A stretch of DNA of 64,000 nt from UBA4744 sp963718995 (lineage in GTDB: Bacteria; Actinomycetota; Acidimicrobiia; Spongiisociales; UBA4744), in NCBI GenBank assembly GCA_963718995.1, contig CAVRAP010000019.1, positions 1 to 64,000 on the forward strand, written 5' to 3'. The notes beneath the pieces are model-generated. The model was not told where the DNA came from and ran no database searches. It was given only the letters and a program-made list of their open reading frames with translations. The position numbers and the translations under genes are program-made. Positions 1 to 8,971 of the stretch are shown here, piece by piece (positions within the stretch are counted from its first letter, which is position 1; each line of letters begins with the position of its first letter).

Positions 1-2
1 CC

Positions 3-131
3 ATTGAGGTGAAGAAGATCTTCATGGACGAGTGGACCGGCCAGGAAGACGAGGTGGCGGTGGTGAGCATGCTCGAGGTGCTGCGGGCCGCGATTCCCGG
101 CCTGCTGGACGAGGTGGGCGGATCCGTCTAA
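3..131 (+). CDS. C-terminal end of an unrecognised protein (partial)
   Basis: An open frame runs from the window edge to a TAA at 129-131 and gives 42 residues. It ends in an acidic, leucine-rich helix-like tail (LEVLRAAIPGLLDEVG). Only the last part of the gene is inside the window, so the family cannot be named. The following gene is convergent (minus strand) and ends 6 bases later, so this stop also marks the end of a plus-strand transcription unit. Confidence 0.5.
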   Translation: MEVKKIFMDEWTGQEDEVAVVSMLEVLRAAIPGLLDEVGGSV

Positions 132-137
132 TCGGGT

Positions 138-2027
138 TCAGTGATCGGTCAAATCTGCCAGATTGAGGCCTTGCCGTACCTGCTCGATGCGGTAATGCGT
201 ATCGGGTAGGTCGAGATACGACGGCCGCAAAGGGGGCGGGGTCAGGATTTGCCGCCGGAGCAGTTCTTCGATGATCGGAGCGTGCTCGGCGGCCATCTTG
301 CCGACGAACAGGGTTTCGAGCCGCCCCCCTGCCTTGAGGTAGTCCATTACCTTGAGAAGTCCTCGCAGGTAGACCGCATCTTTGATGAACCCGCCACCAC
401 GATGCACGCGCATCGAGATCATGTACGCAGTGCGCGCCGAGAAACCGTGGTCGTCCCGCAGCAAGGAGAAGGTGTCCATGAAGGCGGCGCCGTCGATGAC
501 GGTTCGAGCAGCCAGTACCCGTCCCGCCAGCGTTCTGAGGCGGGCGGGGGTGAGCCCCCCGACCAGGTATTCCGCGAAAACCGCCAAACCTTCCTGCAGT
601 TCGTCGTGGTGGGCGAGGCCGCTGGCCAGCAGCCGGAAAGGCTGAGCGCGACCGTTCCAGTAGGTGACCACGTGCGTTCCCGCCTCGTGCTGGATGAGCG
701 GCTCCACCCGCCCGGCCGGAAAACTCATTCCAGATCCGACCAGGAGATCGCCGGACGACACCATCAGAGAAACGATGTCGTCGCGGACGATCACTCTGCC
801 CGTCATCGCCGGGTTGATCGCTCGATATGCCTCGAATTCTGATTCGGCCCTCGCCGCGAACGCAGCTGCGTTGACCTTGCGTCCGCGGTTGCCTGATGAC
901 CGCCCGTCCAGGAGTGCCGTTATCGAACCCGCCAGTTCGACCAGTTGCGAGTCAACGTCGCCATACAGGGCAATGCTGGTCGGCAGAAAGCGGGGACGTT
1001 CCCGCTCTCCGATCAACGTGATCTTGAGGTCCAGTTCACGCTGCTTCTCCCGAAAGACATACTCGAGGGTTGGGTCTTCGATCCGTTCGATCTTGGCGTT
1101 GTAGATGGCCCTTTTGAGAAGGGCGGGGTCTATCGTGCGCGGCCGGTAGCGGAACCGGGGCGGTTTCGTGTAGCGGGATCTCTGCAGGGCGCCAAAAGCT
1201 TCCTGGGCATTGACCGGGGTGACCGTCATCAGCAGATCGAACGACTCCGCCACCGCGCTGAGCGCATTGTCCACGTCAACGACCGCCCGCACGAAGGTGC
1301 GGCGGCCGAGCGCTTGGAAGTGGAGTGGCCGGTGCGCGGTTTCCGACCGGGCGAACTCGAAGGCGGTTCGGCGGAACACGGTGTCCATCTTGCGGGCCAG
1401 CGAGCTTTGCAGAAGGGGGAATATCTCGCCGGTTGCGGCATCGCGATAGATCGGTGCCACCTCGATGCCCACATACCGGGTCGACAGCTCGTGAGCACGC
1501 TGCGGAGCAAGCAGCGGAGGCAAGCCGGGTGGAGACGGACGTCCTCCTGGTTCGATCGAAACCTTTGCATTGCGTTTCGTGACCCGGACCCCGGTGAGCG
1601 AGGAGGAGAGACGCTCAACGGTCGTCGAATCCGCCCAGTTCTTGTCGACCAGTACCCGAAAGGATGCCGGTTGCGGGTCGGGTGCCTCGCCCCCATCGTC
1701 GGCACCCCAGATCTCAACGATCAAAAAGCCACCGAAGACGCCGCTGAGCAATTCGGAGATTCGCTCAACCAACCGGCTGGTCCAACCACGCGCCCGCACG
1801 CGAGCGGGAGCGATCAGATAAGAGGCTTCACCGGCTACGAGCCCGGCGATGACCGGATCGATGGACGTGCCCGATGGGCGGTATACGAAGAGAAAGGGGA
1901 GTTGCCGGTCGATGTGGATCCGTCCGCCGGGAGGCAGCGTCCTGCGGACTTGCCTGCCACTGGCGATCCGATCGGCAATGTCTTCGATCAGTTGGTCGGT
2001 GAGGCGGGTTGGTGGGGTGGCGGCCAT
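138..2027 (-). CDS. QEGLA-motif protein (DUF1704, flavohemoglobin expression-modulating / MATCAP-like putative peptidase)
   Basis: A 629-residue cytosolic protein. The last third carries HEAGTHVVTYWNG followed about 30 residues later by LQEGLAVFAEYLVGG, which are the HExxxH-like metal site and the QEGLA motif that define the DUF1704/TIGR02421 family. Eukaryotic relatives (MATCAP) are zinc carboxypeptidases acting on tubulin tails. The bacterial substrate is unknown and the name 'flavohemoglobin expression-modulating' is historical. Length is normal for the actinobacterial long form. It is transcribed away from the window start and is separated by 62 bases from the MFS gene, which lies upstream on the same strand, so the two may be co-transcribed. 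The family call is firm and the peptidase activity is inferred. Confidence 0.85.
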   Translation of the reverse strand: MAATPPTRLTDQLIEDIADRIASGRQVRRTLPPGGRIHIDRQLPFLFVYRPSGTSIDPVIAGLVAGEASYLIAPARVRARGWTSRLVERISELLSGVFGGFLIVEIWGADDGGEAPDPQPASFRVLVDKNWADSTTVERLSSSLTGVRVTKRNAKVSIEPGGRPSPPGLPPLLAPQRAHELSTRYVGIEVAPIYRDAATGEIFPLLQSSLARKMDTVFRRTAFEFARSETAHRPLHFQALGRRTFVRAVVDVDNALSAVAESFDLLMTVTPVNAQEAFGALQRSRYTKPPRFRYRPRTIDPALLKRAIYNAKIERIEDPTLEYVFREKQRELDLKITLIGERERPRFLPTSIALYGDVDSQLVELAGSITALLDGRSSGNRGRKVNAAAFAARAESEFEAYRAINPAMTGRVIVRDDIVSLMVSSGDLLVGSGMSFPAGRVEPLIQHEAGTHVVTYWNGRAQPFRLLASGLAHHDELQEGLAVFAEYLVGGLTPARLRTLAGRVLAARTVIDGAAFMDTFSLLRDDHGFSARTAYMISMRVHRGGGFIKDAVYLRGLLKVMDYLKAGGRLETLFVGKMAAEHAPIIEELLRRQILTPPPLRPSYLDLPDTHYRIEQVRQGLNLADLTDH

Positions 2028-2089
2028 CGATCATCCCGGCGATTGTGGTTCAACGGCAGTGTAGGGACGGGCGGGGTGGATACCGTCCC

Positions 2090-3571
2090 TCAACCGTTCC
2101 CGGTGCCGCCGCTTCTGCCGGTCTGGCGGGCAGCCCGCTGGTGCGCCAGCGATTTCCGTAGGCCGACAATCGGCCCGATCCCCAAGGCGGCAATTGCTGC
2201 TCCCAGAAGTGCGGCAATGGCGAATCCATCACCGACCGCCCGGGCGGTCTCACCCGCCGCCGTGCCACCGACCCCCGCCAGCAGACGCTGCACCTCGTCG
2301 ACGCTACCAACCCGGCGGGCTACCACCAGCAGAATGAGGGCGCCGCCCAGGGCCGGTCCGACCGCGAAGCCCTGACTCCGGGCGAATTGGTGAGCGGCGG
2401 TGGCTCGACCGAAGGATTGGTCCGGGGTAGCCGCCCGCAACAACGTCAGGCCTGCATTGGTTGCCGTCCCCACCCCCGAGCCGGCGAGGACCAACAGGGT
2501 GAAGACAACCCAGAGCGGAGCCGCAGCTGAGGCGGCGGCCGCCAACCCGATCAAACTCGGAATTGTCACCAGGAAGCCGGACAGGGTCAGCGATGTTTCC
2601 GGCACCCGGTCCGACAACCGTCCGGCCACGTTGGCACCCAGGGTCCAACCCACCGTGAAGAACAGCACCGACCAGGCCGTAAGGGCGGGACCGGCGCCGC
2701 GGGCTGCCCGTACATAGAGGGGAACGTAGGTCTCGGCAGCGATGGCGCCGGCTAACAGCAAACCGATCCCGAGTCCCAGACCGAGGTATGGCTGCCGGGC
2801 CAGATGCTCCAGGCGCAGGACCGGTGTCTCGGTCCTTTGAGCATGCCGCCAATAGAGGTATCCGACCGCCGCCATCAGAGCCCCGGCTGCTGCCGACCAG
2901 ATGTCGAGCCGGTCGACGCCGACCACCATGGCGATGGAAAACACGGTCAGCAGGAGTACGCCCCGGCCGTCGACCTTGATCTGCCGTTCGCCCGCTGGTC
3001 CGGGCAGGACCTTCCACCCGGCTACCAGCGCCGCCAGGCCGAGCGGGACACTTACGAGGAAAATCCATCGCCAGTTGAGGGCGGTCAGCAGGAGGGCCGC
3101 GATTCCCGGGCCGGCCACGCCCATCGCCCCCCAGACCGTGGCGTTGGCGGCGAAGGCCCGGCCGACCAAACGGGCGGGATACACAAGACCGACGGCAGCC
3201 AGACCGACCGCCGAGATCAGTCCCGCCCCGGCCCCCTGCACGATCCGGGCCATGATCAGCAGCGGCATTGTCGATGCCGCGGCGGCACCGACGCTGGCGG
3301 CCACGAAGATCGCGACCGCCCACCTGAAGATGATGCGCGCTCCGATCCCGTCGACGAGAGGTCCTGCAATCACCGTCGAAACACTCGAGGTCACGATGTA
3401 TCCGGTGATGACCCAGGGCAGCAGAGCCACTTGCCCCAGATCGGCGGCGAGTTCCGGGATGGCGGCCGTAACTGCCAGCGCCTCGAACGCCACCAGGGCG
3501 GTCGTGGTGAAGATGGCCATCGAAGCGGGCAAGAGCTGGCGGGATAGCACACCGATCGGACGAGAACTCAC
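2090..3571 (-). CDS. MFS transporter (multidrug-exporter type)
   Basis: A 493-residue polytopic membrane protein with about 12-14 hydrophobic segments. The N-terminal half has the major facilitator pattern: TM1-2 with ALAVTAAIPELAADL, then a short loop and TM4 with ARIVQGAGAGLISAVG, which resembles motif C/A of drug:H+ antiporters. It probably exports small hydrophobic molecules with proton antiport, but substrate cannot be inferred. The gene is divergent from the RraA-like gene at 3659; the 87-base gap should hold both promoters. It may be co-transcribed with the downstream QEGLA-motif gene. Confidence 0.8.
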   Translation of the reverse strand: MSSRPIGVLSRQLLPASMAIFTTTALVAFEALAVTAAIPELAADLGQVALLPWVITGYIVTSSVSTVIAGPLVDGIGARIIFRWAVAIFVAASVGAAAASTMPLLIMARIVQGAGAGLISAVGLAAVGLVYPARLVGRAFAANATVWGAMGVAGPGIAALLLTALNWRWIFLVSVPLGLAALVAGWKVLPGPAGERQIKVDGRGVLLLTVFSIAMVVGVDRLDIWSAAAGALMAAVGYLYWRHAQRTETPVLRLEHLARQPYLGLGLGIGLLLAGAIAAETYVPLYVRAARGAGPALTAWSVLFFTVGWTLGANVAGRLSDRVPETSLTLSGFLVTIPSLIGLAAAASAAAPLWVVFTLLVLAGSGVGTATNAGLTLLRAATPDQSFGRATAAHQFARSQGFAVGPALGGALILLVVARRVGSVDEVQRLLAGVGGTAAGETARAVGDGFAIAALLGAAIAALGIGPIVGLRKSLAHQRAARQTGRSGGTGNG

Positions 3572-3658
3572 CGGAGCAGCTTACGCCCGTTGGGTCGCGT
3601 CACCGAGAGCCAGGCTCACCGATCTCGTTCGACATCTCCCACCTGCCACAATGCCGCC

Positions 3659-4138
3659 ATGCTCTTCACGACCGCAGACCTGTGCGACCAACATGGAGAC
3701 GCCGTGCGTGTCGCCGAGTCGGCCTTCCGCGATTTCGGTTTACGCAAAGCGTTCTTCGGACCGGTGACCACGGTACTGGCACCCGGCGATAACAGCCTGG
3801 TGGCTGCCGCCCTCGACGAGACCGGGGCAAGCAGAGTGCTCGTCATCGACGGTGGAGCGGCCTCCGACTGTGCGCTCCTCGGTGATCGCCTGGCGTTTCT
3901 TGCGTACCAGCACAACTGGTCGGGCGTGGTTGTGAACGGATCGGTGCGCGACTTCGGTGAGTTGCAGTCCATCGACATCGGAATCAAGGCTCTCGGTACC
4001 TATCCGCGCCGGAGTGCCAAGATGGGCCAGGGTCAACGCGACATCCCGGTTACCTTTGCCGGCGTGCTGTTCCGGCCGGGAGACTGGGTGTACGCCGACC
4101 AGGATGGCCTCATCGTTGCGGATGCGAAGCTGACCTGA
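3659..4138 (+). CDS. rraA: RraA family protein (RNase E regulator / HMG-CHA aldolase-type fold)
   Basis: A 159-residue protein of the RraA/demethylmenaquinone-methyltransferase-like family. It matches along its length: TADLCDQHGDAVRV at the N-terminus, VLVIDGGAASDCALLGD, GVVVNGSVRDFGEL with the conserved Arg-Asp pair, and GDWVYADQDGLIV near the C-terminus. Members either bind RNase E and inhibit it or act as divalent-metal 4-hydroxy-4-methyl-2-oxoglutarate/oxaloacetate aldolases. In actinobacteria the RNase E role is unproven. The ATG at 3659 was chosen because it gives the usual length of about 160 and starts at the conserved FTTADLCD; an upstream in-frame start would add 23 Arg/Ser-rich residues. 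Confidence 0.85.
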   Translation: MLFTTADLCDQHGDAVRVAESAFRDFGLRKAFFGPVTTVLAPGDNSLVAAALDETGASRVLVIDGGAASDCALLGDRLAFLAYQHNWSGVVVNGSVRDFGELQSIDIGIKALGTYPRRSAKMGQGQRDIPVTFAGVLFRPGDWVYADQDGLIVADAKLT

Positions 4139-4166
4139 TTGCCCTCCGGTTTTTGGGAAGTAGCAG

Positions 4167-4913
4167 CTAGGTCGCACGCCATTCCTCGAGGGTGGCCTCG
4201 ATGTCGCCCTTCACCGCCTGCAGTACCGCCCGCCGGTCCTCGTCCGGGCTGCGCGGGATCGGGTCACCAAAACGCATCCGCACGGTGGTGCCGAAGGGAA
4301 CCGGGTACGCCTTGTGGCGGAGCAGCTCCCACGATCCGTCGACGGTGGCGGGAACCACTTCCAAATCGGGAGCGGCTTCCATGAGTTCCAGCGCTCCGCC
4401 GTACTTGAAGCGTTTGAGCCGACCGTCGCGCGATCGGGTTCCTTCCGGGTAGATGACAACCGCGACCTTGCGCCGCTGGGCCGCTTCGCCAAGTTCGTGG
4501 ATCGCCCGTTTGGCCTGCTCCGGGTCGCGCCGGTCGATGAGTGCGTTGCCACCATGGGTCAGGTTGAAGGAGATGCTGGGGATCCACCTTCCGAGTTCCT
4601 TCTTGGATACGTATTTGGGGTAATTGCTGAACAGCAGGCCGCCGACGATCGGGATGTCGAACAGGCTCTGATGGTTCGAAACGATGAGATACCCGGTCCG
4701 CGGCTTGATGGCCGGCGACCGTTCAACCTGCAGCCGGGTGCCGCAGATGCGAAAGACCCCCAACAGGACCCACTGCATGACACCCATGGTGATTTCCATC
4801 GGCCGGAGACCGAAGAGCCGTGTGAGACGGGCGATTGGCTCAAAGATTGCCAGGGTCAAACCAAAAGCAATCAGGAACGGGACGGTGAAGATCCAGTCGA
4901 CGATACGTTTCAT
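4167..4913 (-). CDS. plsC: 1-acyl-sn-glycerol-3-phosphate acyltransferase (PlsC family)
   Basis: A 248-residue membrane-associated acyltransferase. An N-terminal hydrophobic segment (about residues 8-28) precedes the catalytic NHQSLFDIP (HX4D type) and the glycerol-phosphate binding YPEGTRSRDG. The family transfers an acyl group to the sn-2 position of lysophosphatidic acid on the cytoplasmic face of the membrane. It is one of three acyltransferases of this superfamily in the window (the others at 18912 and 55609). It is divergent from the heliorhodopsin gene, with 132 bases between their starts. Confidence 0.85.
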   Translation of the reverse strand: MKRIVDWIFTVPFLIAFGLTLAIFEPIARLTRLFGLRPMEITMGVMQWVLLGVFRICGTRLQVERSPAIKPRTGYLIVSNHQSLFDIPIVGGLLFSNYPKYVSKKELGRWIPSISFNLTHGGNALIDRRDPEQAKRAIHELGEAAQRRKVAVVIYPEGTRSRDGRLKRFKYGGALELMEAAPDLEVVPATVDGSWELLRHKAYPVPFGTTVRMRFGDPIPRSPDEDRRAVLQAVKGDIEATLEEWRAT

Positions 4914-5045
4914 GACGTTCGTCCACTGTACCGGTTGGGTGGCCTTCGGTTAGGATCGGCAGCCGTGTGAGCTCAGGCGCAAAATCCACTTCATCCAGAT
5001 TGCCTGAAGTTCCGTAGAAGGTTCATCAACCGGGAGAGATACATC

Positions 5046-5813
5046 ATGGCATCGACTGTAGAAGTAACCGACGCGACCTTTTCGCGTCTCCGCCGCTGGA
5101 ATTGGGTGATGGGGGCGCTTCACGCAATTCAGGGAGCGGCGGTGGTGGCTCTGGCCACCGATTTCACCCTTCCGGTCACCGCAGCCTTCCCCGCAGGCCC
5201 TCCCGGGACCCCGGCGGAGGTATCGACCCTGTTCGAGATCTCCATCGCCTGGGGAGTGGCGGGTTTTCTCTTTCTATCGGCCTTTTTCCACTTCCTGATT
5301 GCCAGTGTGGGTGCCGGACGGTATCGCGACCAGCTTTCTCGCGGGCAGAACCACTTCCGCTGGGTCGAGTATTCGATTTCCTCCTCGATCATGATCGTGT
5401 TGATCGCCATGCTGACCGGCATTTCGAGTATCGCCGCTTTGATTGCTCTGTTCGGAGTGAACGCCGGGATGATCTTCTTCGGCTCGGTCCAGGAGCGTTA
5501 TGAAGAACCTGGTGGTTCCCTGTGGCCGTTCTGGATGGGCAGCGTGCTCGGTATCGTGCCGTGGATTGCGATCGGCATCTATCTGGCCTCCCCCGGGAGC
5601 GAGGCCCAGCCACCCGGTTTCGTGTACGGCATCTTCTTCTCGCTCTTCGTGTTCTTCAACAGCTTCGCCTTGACTCAATGGGCTCAGTACAAGCAGGTCC
5701 GTCGGTGGAAGAACTACCTCACCGGCGAACGGACCTACATCCTGCTCAGCCTGCTTGCCAAGTCGGCCCTGGCCTGGCAGGTATTTGGAGGGACGCTGGC
5801 CCCTACGGGCTGA
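5046..5813 (+). CDS. Heliorhodopsin
   Basis: A 255-residue seven-helix protein recognisable as a heliorhodopsin and not a type 1 rhodopsin. Helix 3 has FRWVEYSISSS, with Glu108 in the Schiff-base counterion position (E107 of heliorhodopsin 48C12). Helix 7 has LLAKSALAWQVF, with Lys239 as the retinal attachment site. His26 and His82 correspond to the conserved helix 1 and helix 2 histidines. Also conserved are IALFGVNAGMI, the PFW..GIVPW segment in helix 5, and YGIFFSLFVFFNSFAL in helix 6. Heliorhodopsins insert with the N-terminus inside and have a long photocycle; function is unsettled. RBS GGGAGAG lies before the ATG. The HAD gene follows after 38 bases. No retinal-synthesis gene is nearby. 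Confidence 0.95.
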   Translation: MASTVEVTDATFSRLRRWNWVMGALHAIQGAAVVALATDFTLPVTAAFPAGPPGTPAEVSTLFEISIAWGVAGFLFLSAFFHFLIASVGAGRYRDQLSRGQNHFRWVEYSISSSIMIVLIAMLTGISSIAALIALFGVNAGMIFFGSVQERYEEPGGSLWPFWMGSVLGIVPWIAIGIYLASPGSEAQPPGFVYGIFFSLFVFFNSFALTQWAQYKQVRRWKNYLTGERTYILLSLLAKSALAWQVFGGTLAPTG

Positions 5814-5851
5814 TTGAATCTGGTTGAGGGGGCCGCCCGTAGGCTGAGAAG

Positions 5852-6493
5852 ATGCAGTTCCTTGTCGAAGCCATCCTTTTCGACAACGACGGTGTCCTGG
5901 TCGACTCGCACGATCTGGTCGAAGCAGCGTGGCGTCTCCTCGCCGAAGAATTCGATCTACGGATTGAAGTTCTCCTCGGTGAACTGGCCGGAGTTCGGGC
6001 GGCCGACACCCTTGGCGGACACCTGGACCCGGAGCAGGCCCGAGCAGCCGTCGCCCGCCTGGAAGATATCGAGGTTGACCTGGCGGCCCAGACGCCCCTC
6101 AAGGCCGGGGCAAGCGAATTGACCGTTCGTCTGCACCCAACCTCCTGGGCCATCGTTACCTCAGCCAGCCGCCGGCTGGCGGAAGCCCGCTGGAGTGGTG
6201 CCGGTCTCGCGACACCCCCGGTGACCGTAACGGCGGACGACGTCGAGAAGGGCAAGCCGAGCTCCGAACCGTTTCTGACCGGAGCACACCTGCTCGGAGT
6301 TCCTCCAGGCCGGTGCGTTGTGTTTGAGGATTCGGCCAGTGGGGGAATGGCCGCGCGGTCGGCAGGCACCATACCGATCGCCGTCGGCAGTCAGGTCTGG
6401 CCGTTTGCGCCCGCCGCCCGCATTGACGATCTCACGTCCGTGTCCGTGGCGGTACCTTCGACCGGTGGCGTTGCACTCACCCTGTCTGGCTAG
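5852..6493 (+). CDS. HAD-superfamily phosphatase (subfamily IA, sugar-phosphatase-like)
   Basis: A 213-residue cytosolic HAD hydrolase. Motif I is FDNDGVLVDS (nucleophile Asp and acid/base Asp), followed by a helical cap region. Motif II is around IVTSAS, the motif III lysine is in EKGKPSSEPF, and motif IV is VFEDSASGG. The architecture matches beta-phosphoglucomutase/2-deoxyglucose-6-phosphate phosphatase-like enzymes that dephosphorylate small sugar phosphates. The substrate cannot be read from sequence. It lies 38 bases after the heliorhodopsin and could be co-transcribed with it. Confidence 0.8.
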   Translation: MQFLVEAILFDNDGVLVDSHDLVEAAWRLLAEEFDLRIEVLLGELAGVRAADTLGGHLDPEQARAAVARLEDIEVDLAAQTPLKAGASELTVRLHPTSWAIVTSASRRLAEARWSGAGLATPPVTVTADDVEKGKPSSEPFLTGAHLLGVPPGRCVVFEDSASGGMAARSAGTIPIAVGSQVWPFAPAARIDDLTSVSVAVPSTGGVALTLSG

Positions 6494-6574
6494 CAGTTAC
6501 GGCACATGGCCCACCCGGGAGGGGTTGCCGCCTTATCATTGCCCAGGAGTCGAGAAGAGGGCGAGGTTTTCGGG

Positions 6575-6772
6575 ATGGAGGATATTCCCTTGGCTGCCCT
6601 CGCCCCGGTGTTGGTGCTTCTGGCTGGATTTGTTATCTATTGCCTGGTTGATCTATCTCGATCTGACGTTCAGCACCTCCCCAAGTGGGCGTGGGCAGTG
6701 ATCTGCGTGATTTCGGTGCCGGTGGGTGGCATCCTGTATCTAACGGTTGGCCGGGTGCCGCACGTCACATGA
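6575..6772 (+). CDS. Small PLDc_N-domain membrane protein (YxlE-like)
   Basis: A 65-residue protein with two hydrophobic helices separated by a short polar turn. The second half, LPKWAWAVICVISVPVGGILYLTVGR, has the W-x-W and GG-x-L-Y pattern of the phospholipase D-nuclease N-terminal (PLDc_N) family. I chose the ATG at 6575, which is preceded by a purine-rich AGAAGAGGGCGAGG, because it begins just before the first helix; a longer start would add 23 unstructured residues. Its stop overlaps the start of the ABC ATPase by four bases (ATGA). The order small protein, ATPase, permease matches the Bacillus yxlEFG arrangement. Confidence 0.75.
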   Translation: MEDIPLAALAPVLVLLAGFVIYCLVDLSRSDVQHLPKWAWAVICVISVPVGGILYLTVGRVPHVT

Positions 6773-7650
6773 TCGTTCGTACGCACCAGCTGCGAAAGGA
6801 CTACGGATCGACGGTTGCCCTTCGGAACGTTGACCTGGAAGTCCCCTCCGGCTCGGTGTATGGACTGGTCGGTCCCAACGGAGCAGGCAAGACCACGTTG
6901 CTCGCCATCCTCGCAGGACTGCGGAAGCCGACCTCCGGATCCGTTGAGGTTCACGTGGAGTGGTCCAGGGTGGCCGTCCTACCCGATACCCCTCAGTTCG
7001 ATTCGTGGCTGACCGGCCGGGAAGTCGTCGACCTGGCCCGTTCCTTGACCGATCCATCCGTGCCTTCCCAACGGGTCGACGAAGTGCTCGAGCAAGCCGG
7101 TCTTGCCGACGCGGCGCGCCGGGTCGTCGGGGGCTACTCGCGCGGCATGTTGCAGAGATTGGGGGTGGCTTCCACGGTCGTGGGGCGCCCGGCGTTGCTG
7201 ATGTTGGATGAGCCGTCTTCGGCCCTCGATCCGGCCGGTCGGAGAGAAGTGCTCGATCTGGTCGCCCGCCTACGTGGCGAAGCAACGGTGATCTTCAGCA
7301 GCCACCTCCTCGGCGACGTGCAGGAGGTATGTGACACGGTCGGCATTCTGCGAGCGGGGGAGTTGTTGTTTCAGGGGCCGCTCACCGAATTACTCGTCGG
7401 CAGTGCGGTTCCCGCGTATCGACTTCGCGTGCGACCGCCAGGCGACGAGGCCGTTGAAGCGCTTCGCCGGGCTTCGTGGGTGCGGTCCGTCGAAGAGGTC
7501 AGCCCGGACGAGCTGCGGATCCTGGTCGAGACGGTCGAAGCCGCCGAGCAGAACCTCGCCACGACCCTGGCCGGGACCGGCGTCCGGATCGTGTCGTTTG
7601 GTCCGGAGGCCGCCACCCTCGAACAGGTCTTCCTGGAGTTGACCTCATGA
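6769..7650 (+). CDS. ABC transporter ATP-binding protein (YxlF-like)
   Basis: A 293-residue ABC-2 type ATPase. Walker A is GPNGAGKTT near residue 40, the ABC signature is YSRGMLQRLG, and Walker B is LLMLDEPSSALDPAGR, followed by the switch histidine in FSSHLL. A roughly 80-residue C-terminal domain follows, as is usual in CcmA/NatA-like ATPases. It would energise the permease encoded next. The start overlaps the preceding stop by four bases and its own stop overlaps the permease start by four bases, so the three genes form a translationally coupled operon. The substrate is unknown. Confidence 0.9.
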   Translation: MIVRTHQLRKDYGSTVALRNVDLEVPSGSVYGLVGPNGAGKTTLLAILAGLRKPTSGSVEVHVEWSRVAVLPDTPQFDSWLTGREVVDLARSLTDPSVPSQRVDEVLEQAGLADAARRVVGGYSRGMLQRLGVASTVVGRPALLMLDEPSSALDPAGRREVLDLVARLRGEATVIFSSHLLGDVQEVCDTVGILRAGELLFQGPLTELLVGSAVPAYRLRVRPPGDEAVEALRRASWVRSVEEVSPDELRILVETVEAAEQNLATTLAGTGVRIVSFGPEAATLEQVFLELTS

Positions 7651-8393
7651 ACCTGTGGAGGCTGGAGTGGTTGCGCCTGGTCCGAACGAAGCGATGGATC
7701 GCGCTGGTCGGGATCTACGTCTTCTTCGGTCTGCTCGGGCCGCTCTCGGCGCGCTACCTGGGTGAGATCGTCGAACGCTTCGGTGGTGGGGTCCAGGTGA
7801 CGTTCCCACCCCCGATCCCGTCCGACGGAATGATCCAGTACGTGTCCAATGTCTCTCAGATCGGCCTCCTGGTCGCCGTTGTCATTGCCGCCGGTGCGCT
7901 GGCCTTTGACGCCAAACCCGAGATGGGGGTGTTCCTGCGAACGCGCGTATCGCGGGTTTGGGACATCCTCGTGCCTCGCCTCGTGGTCACGTTTCTGGCC
8001 ATTGGCGGCTCTTTTGTGCTCGGGGCTCTGGCGGCGTGGTACGAGACGGTCGTGCTGATCGGCAGTCTTCCGGTTGGGGGGACGCTGGCCGGAATCGGTT
8101 ACGGGTTGCTGTACCTGGCGCTGGTCGTTGCCATCGTCGCCGTTGTCGCGAGCCGCGCCAGGAACGTCCTCGGGGCCGTCATGATCACGATCGTTGTGCT
8201 GCTGGCGATGCCCATCATCGGGATCGTCGAGGCCGTCGGTGAGTGGCTTCCCAGCCATCTGGTCGGGGCTCTTGCGGGCATTCCGGGCGGTACCGCCATC
8301 GATGCCTACCTGCCCGCCGCCGCCGTGACGGTGGTCTTGATCGGACTCTCTTCGTGGCTGGCCGTTCGCTGGACGGAATCTCGGGAGCTCTGA
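7647..8393 (+). CDS. ABC transporter permease (YxlG-like, ABC-2 type)
   Basis: A 248-residue membrane protein with about six hydrophobic segments, starting MNLWRLEWLRLVRTKRW, the cytoplasmic amphipathic start common in ABC-2 permeases such as YxlG and NosY. The ATG at 7647 overlaps the ATPase stop (ATGA). Alone it has no catalytic motif; its role is inferred from the coupled ATPase. In Bacillus the homologous module is linked to an ECF sigma factor and cell-envelope stress. No such regulator adjoins this copy. Confidence 0.8.
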   Translation: MNLWRLEWLRLVRTKRWIALVGIYVFFGLLGPLSARYLGEIVERFGGGVQVTFPPPIPSDGMIQYVSNVSQIGLLVAVVIAAGALAFDAKPEMGVFLRTRVSRVWDILVPRLVVTFLAIGGSFVLGALAAWYETVVLIGSLPVGGTLAGIGYGLLYLALVVAIVAVVASRARNVLGAVMITIVVLLAMPIIGIVEAVGEWLPSHLVGALAGIPGGTAIDAYLPAAAVTVVLIGLSSWLAVRWTESREL

Positions 8394-8405
8394 GACAGTG
8401 GGCGG

Positions 8406-8924
8406 TCAGCGTTTCCAGGTACGGACGGCAGCCTCCAGTTCCTGAGGTCGCCGCGAGCCGATCAGAACCCTGCGTCCATCGTTGAGCAGTAACTGGAGGC
8501 CCTCGTTGCCGTCGACGATGTAGGCCTTGCCCTCCCGTCCCCAGCGGATACCTCGTCCCCCGTACTCACGGATGGCCCGATAGGTCCTTGTTTGAAACGA
8601 AGCGATGGTTTCGTAGGGGATAGGTTTCCACCGGAAGGGGAAGAAGCGGATGTAGAGCCCGTCCGAGCGGACCTCAGTGATCAAGCGGGCAGACAGTATG
8701 AAGGCGACCATTCCCACTACCAGGACGGCCGTACCGATTCCAGTGGCCAGCAGCCCCTCATCAGACATGGGGCGGTCCCCCCACGGTGTGCCTTCGATCA
8801 ACTGCACGTAGATGCCGTATCCGAACAGACCGACCGTGCCCAGGGCGCTTATCAATAGCAGCGTCCAGAGCCACCATTGCCGAAAACCTTGCACCTCACG
8901 AAAACTGGCCGATCCACCGTCCAC
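8406..8924 (-). CDS. Hypothetical membrane protein with two N-terminal helices and a PH-like C-terminal domain
   Basis: A 172-residue protein starting at GTG (8922-8924). It has two hydrophobic helices (about residues 17-40 and 60-83) followed by a soluble domain. LITEVRSDGLYIRFFPFRWKP and the Gly-rich WGREGKAYIV..GLQLLLNDGRRVLIGS look like the beta-rich bacterial PH/DUF6141-like fold, by pattern only. It is convergent with the ABC operon (13-base gap). Its upstream region is the strongly structured segment described at 8972-9144, which may be its leader. Confidence 0.6.
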   Translation of the reverse strand: MDGGSASFREVQGFRQWWLWTLLLISALGTVGLFGYGIYVQLIEGTPWGDRPMSDEGLLATGIGTAVLVVGMVAFILSARLITEVRSDGLYIRFFPFRWKPIPYETIASFQTRTYRAIREYGGRGIRWGREGKAYIVDGNEGLQLLLNDGRRVLIGSRRPQELEAAVRTWKR

Positions 8925-8971
8925 GTTTTGAGCATATCGTGTTCAGGGCGCGAGAAGACCCGGAGACACTT

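Noticed and set aside
945..2375. Long plus-strand open frame of 476 codons
   Set aside because: It is antisense to the QEGLA-motif gene and the end of the MFS gene, with no domain; it is a high-GC shadow.
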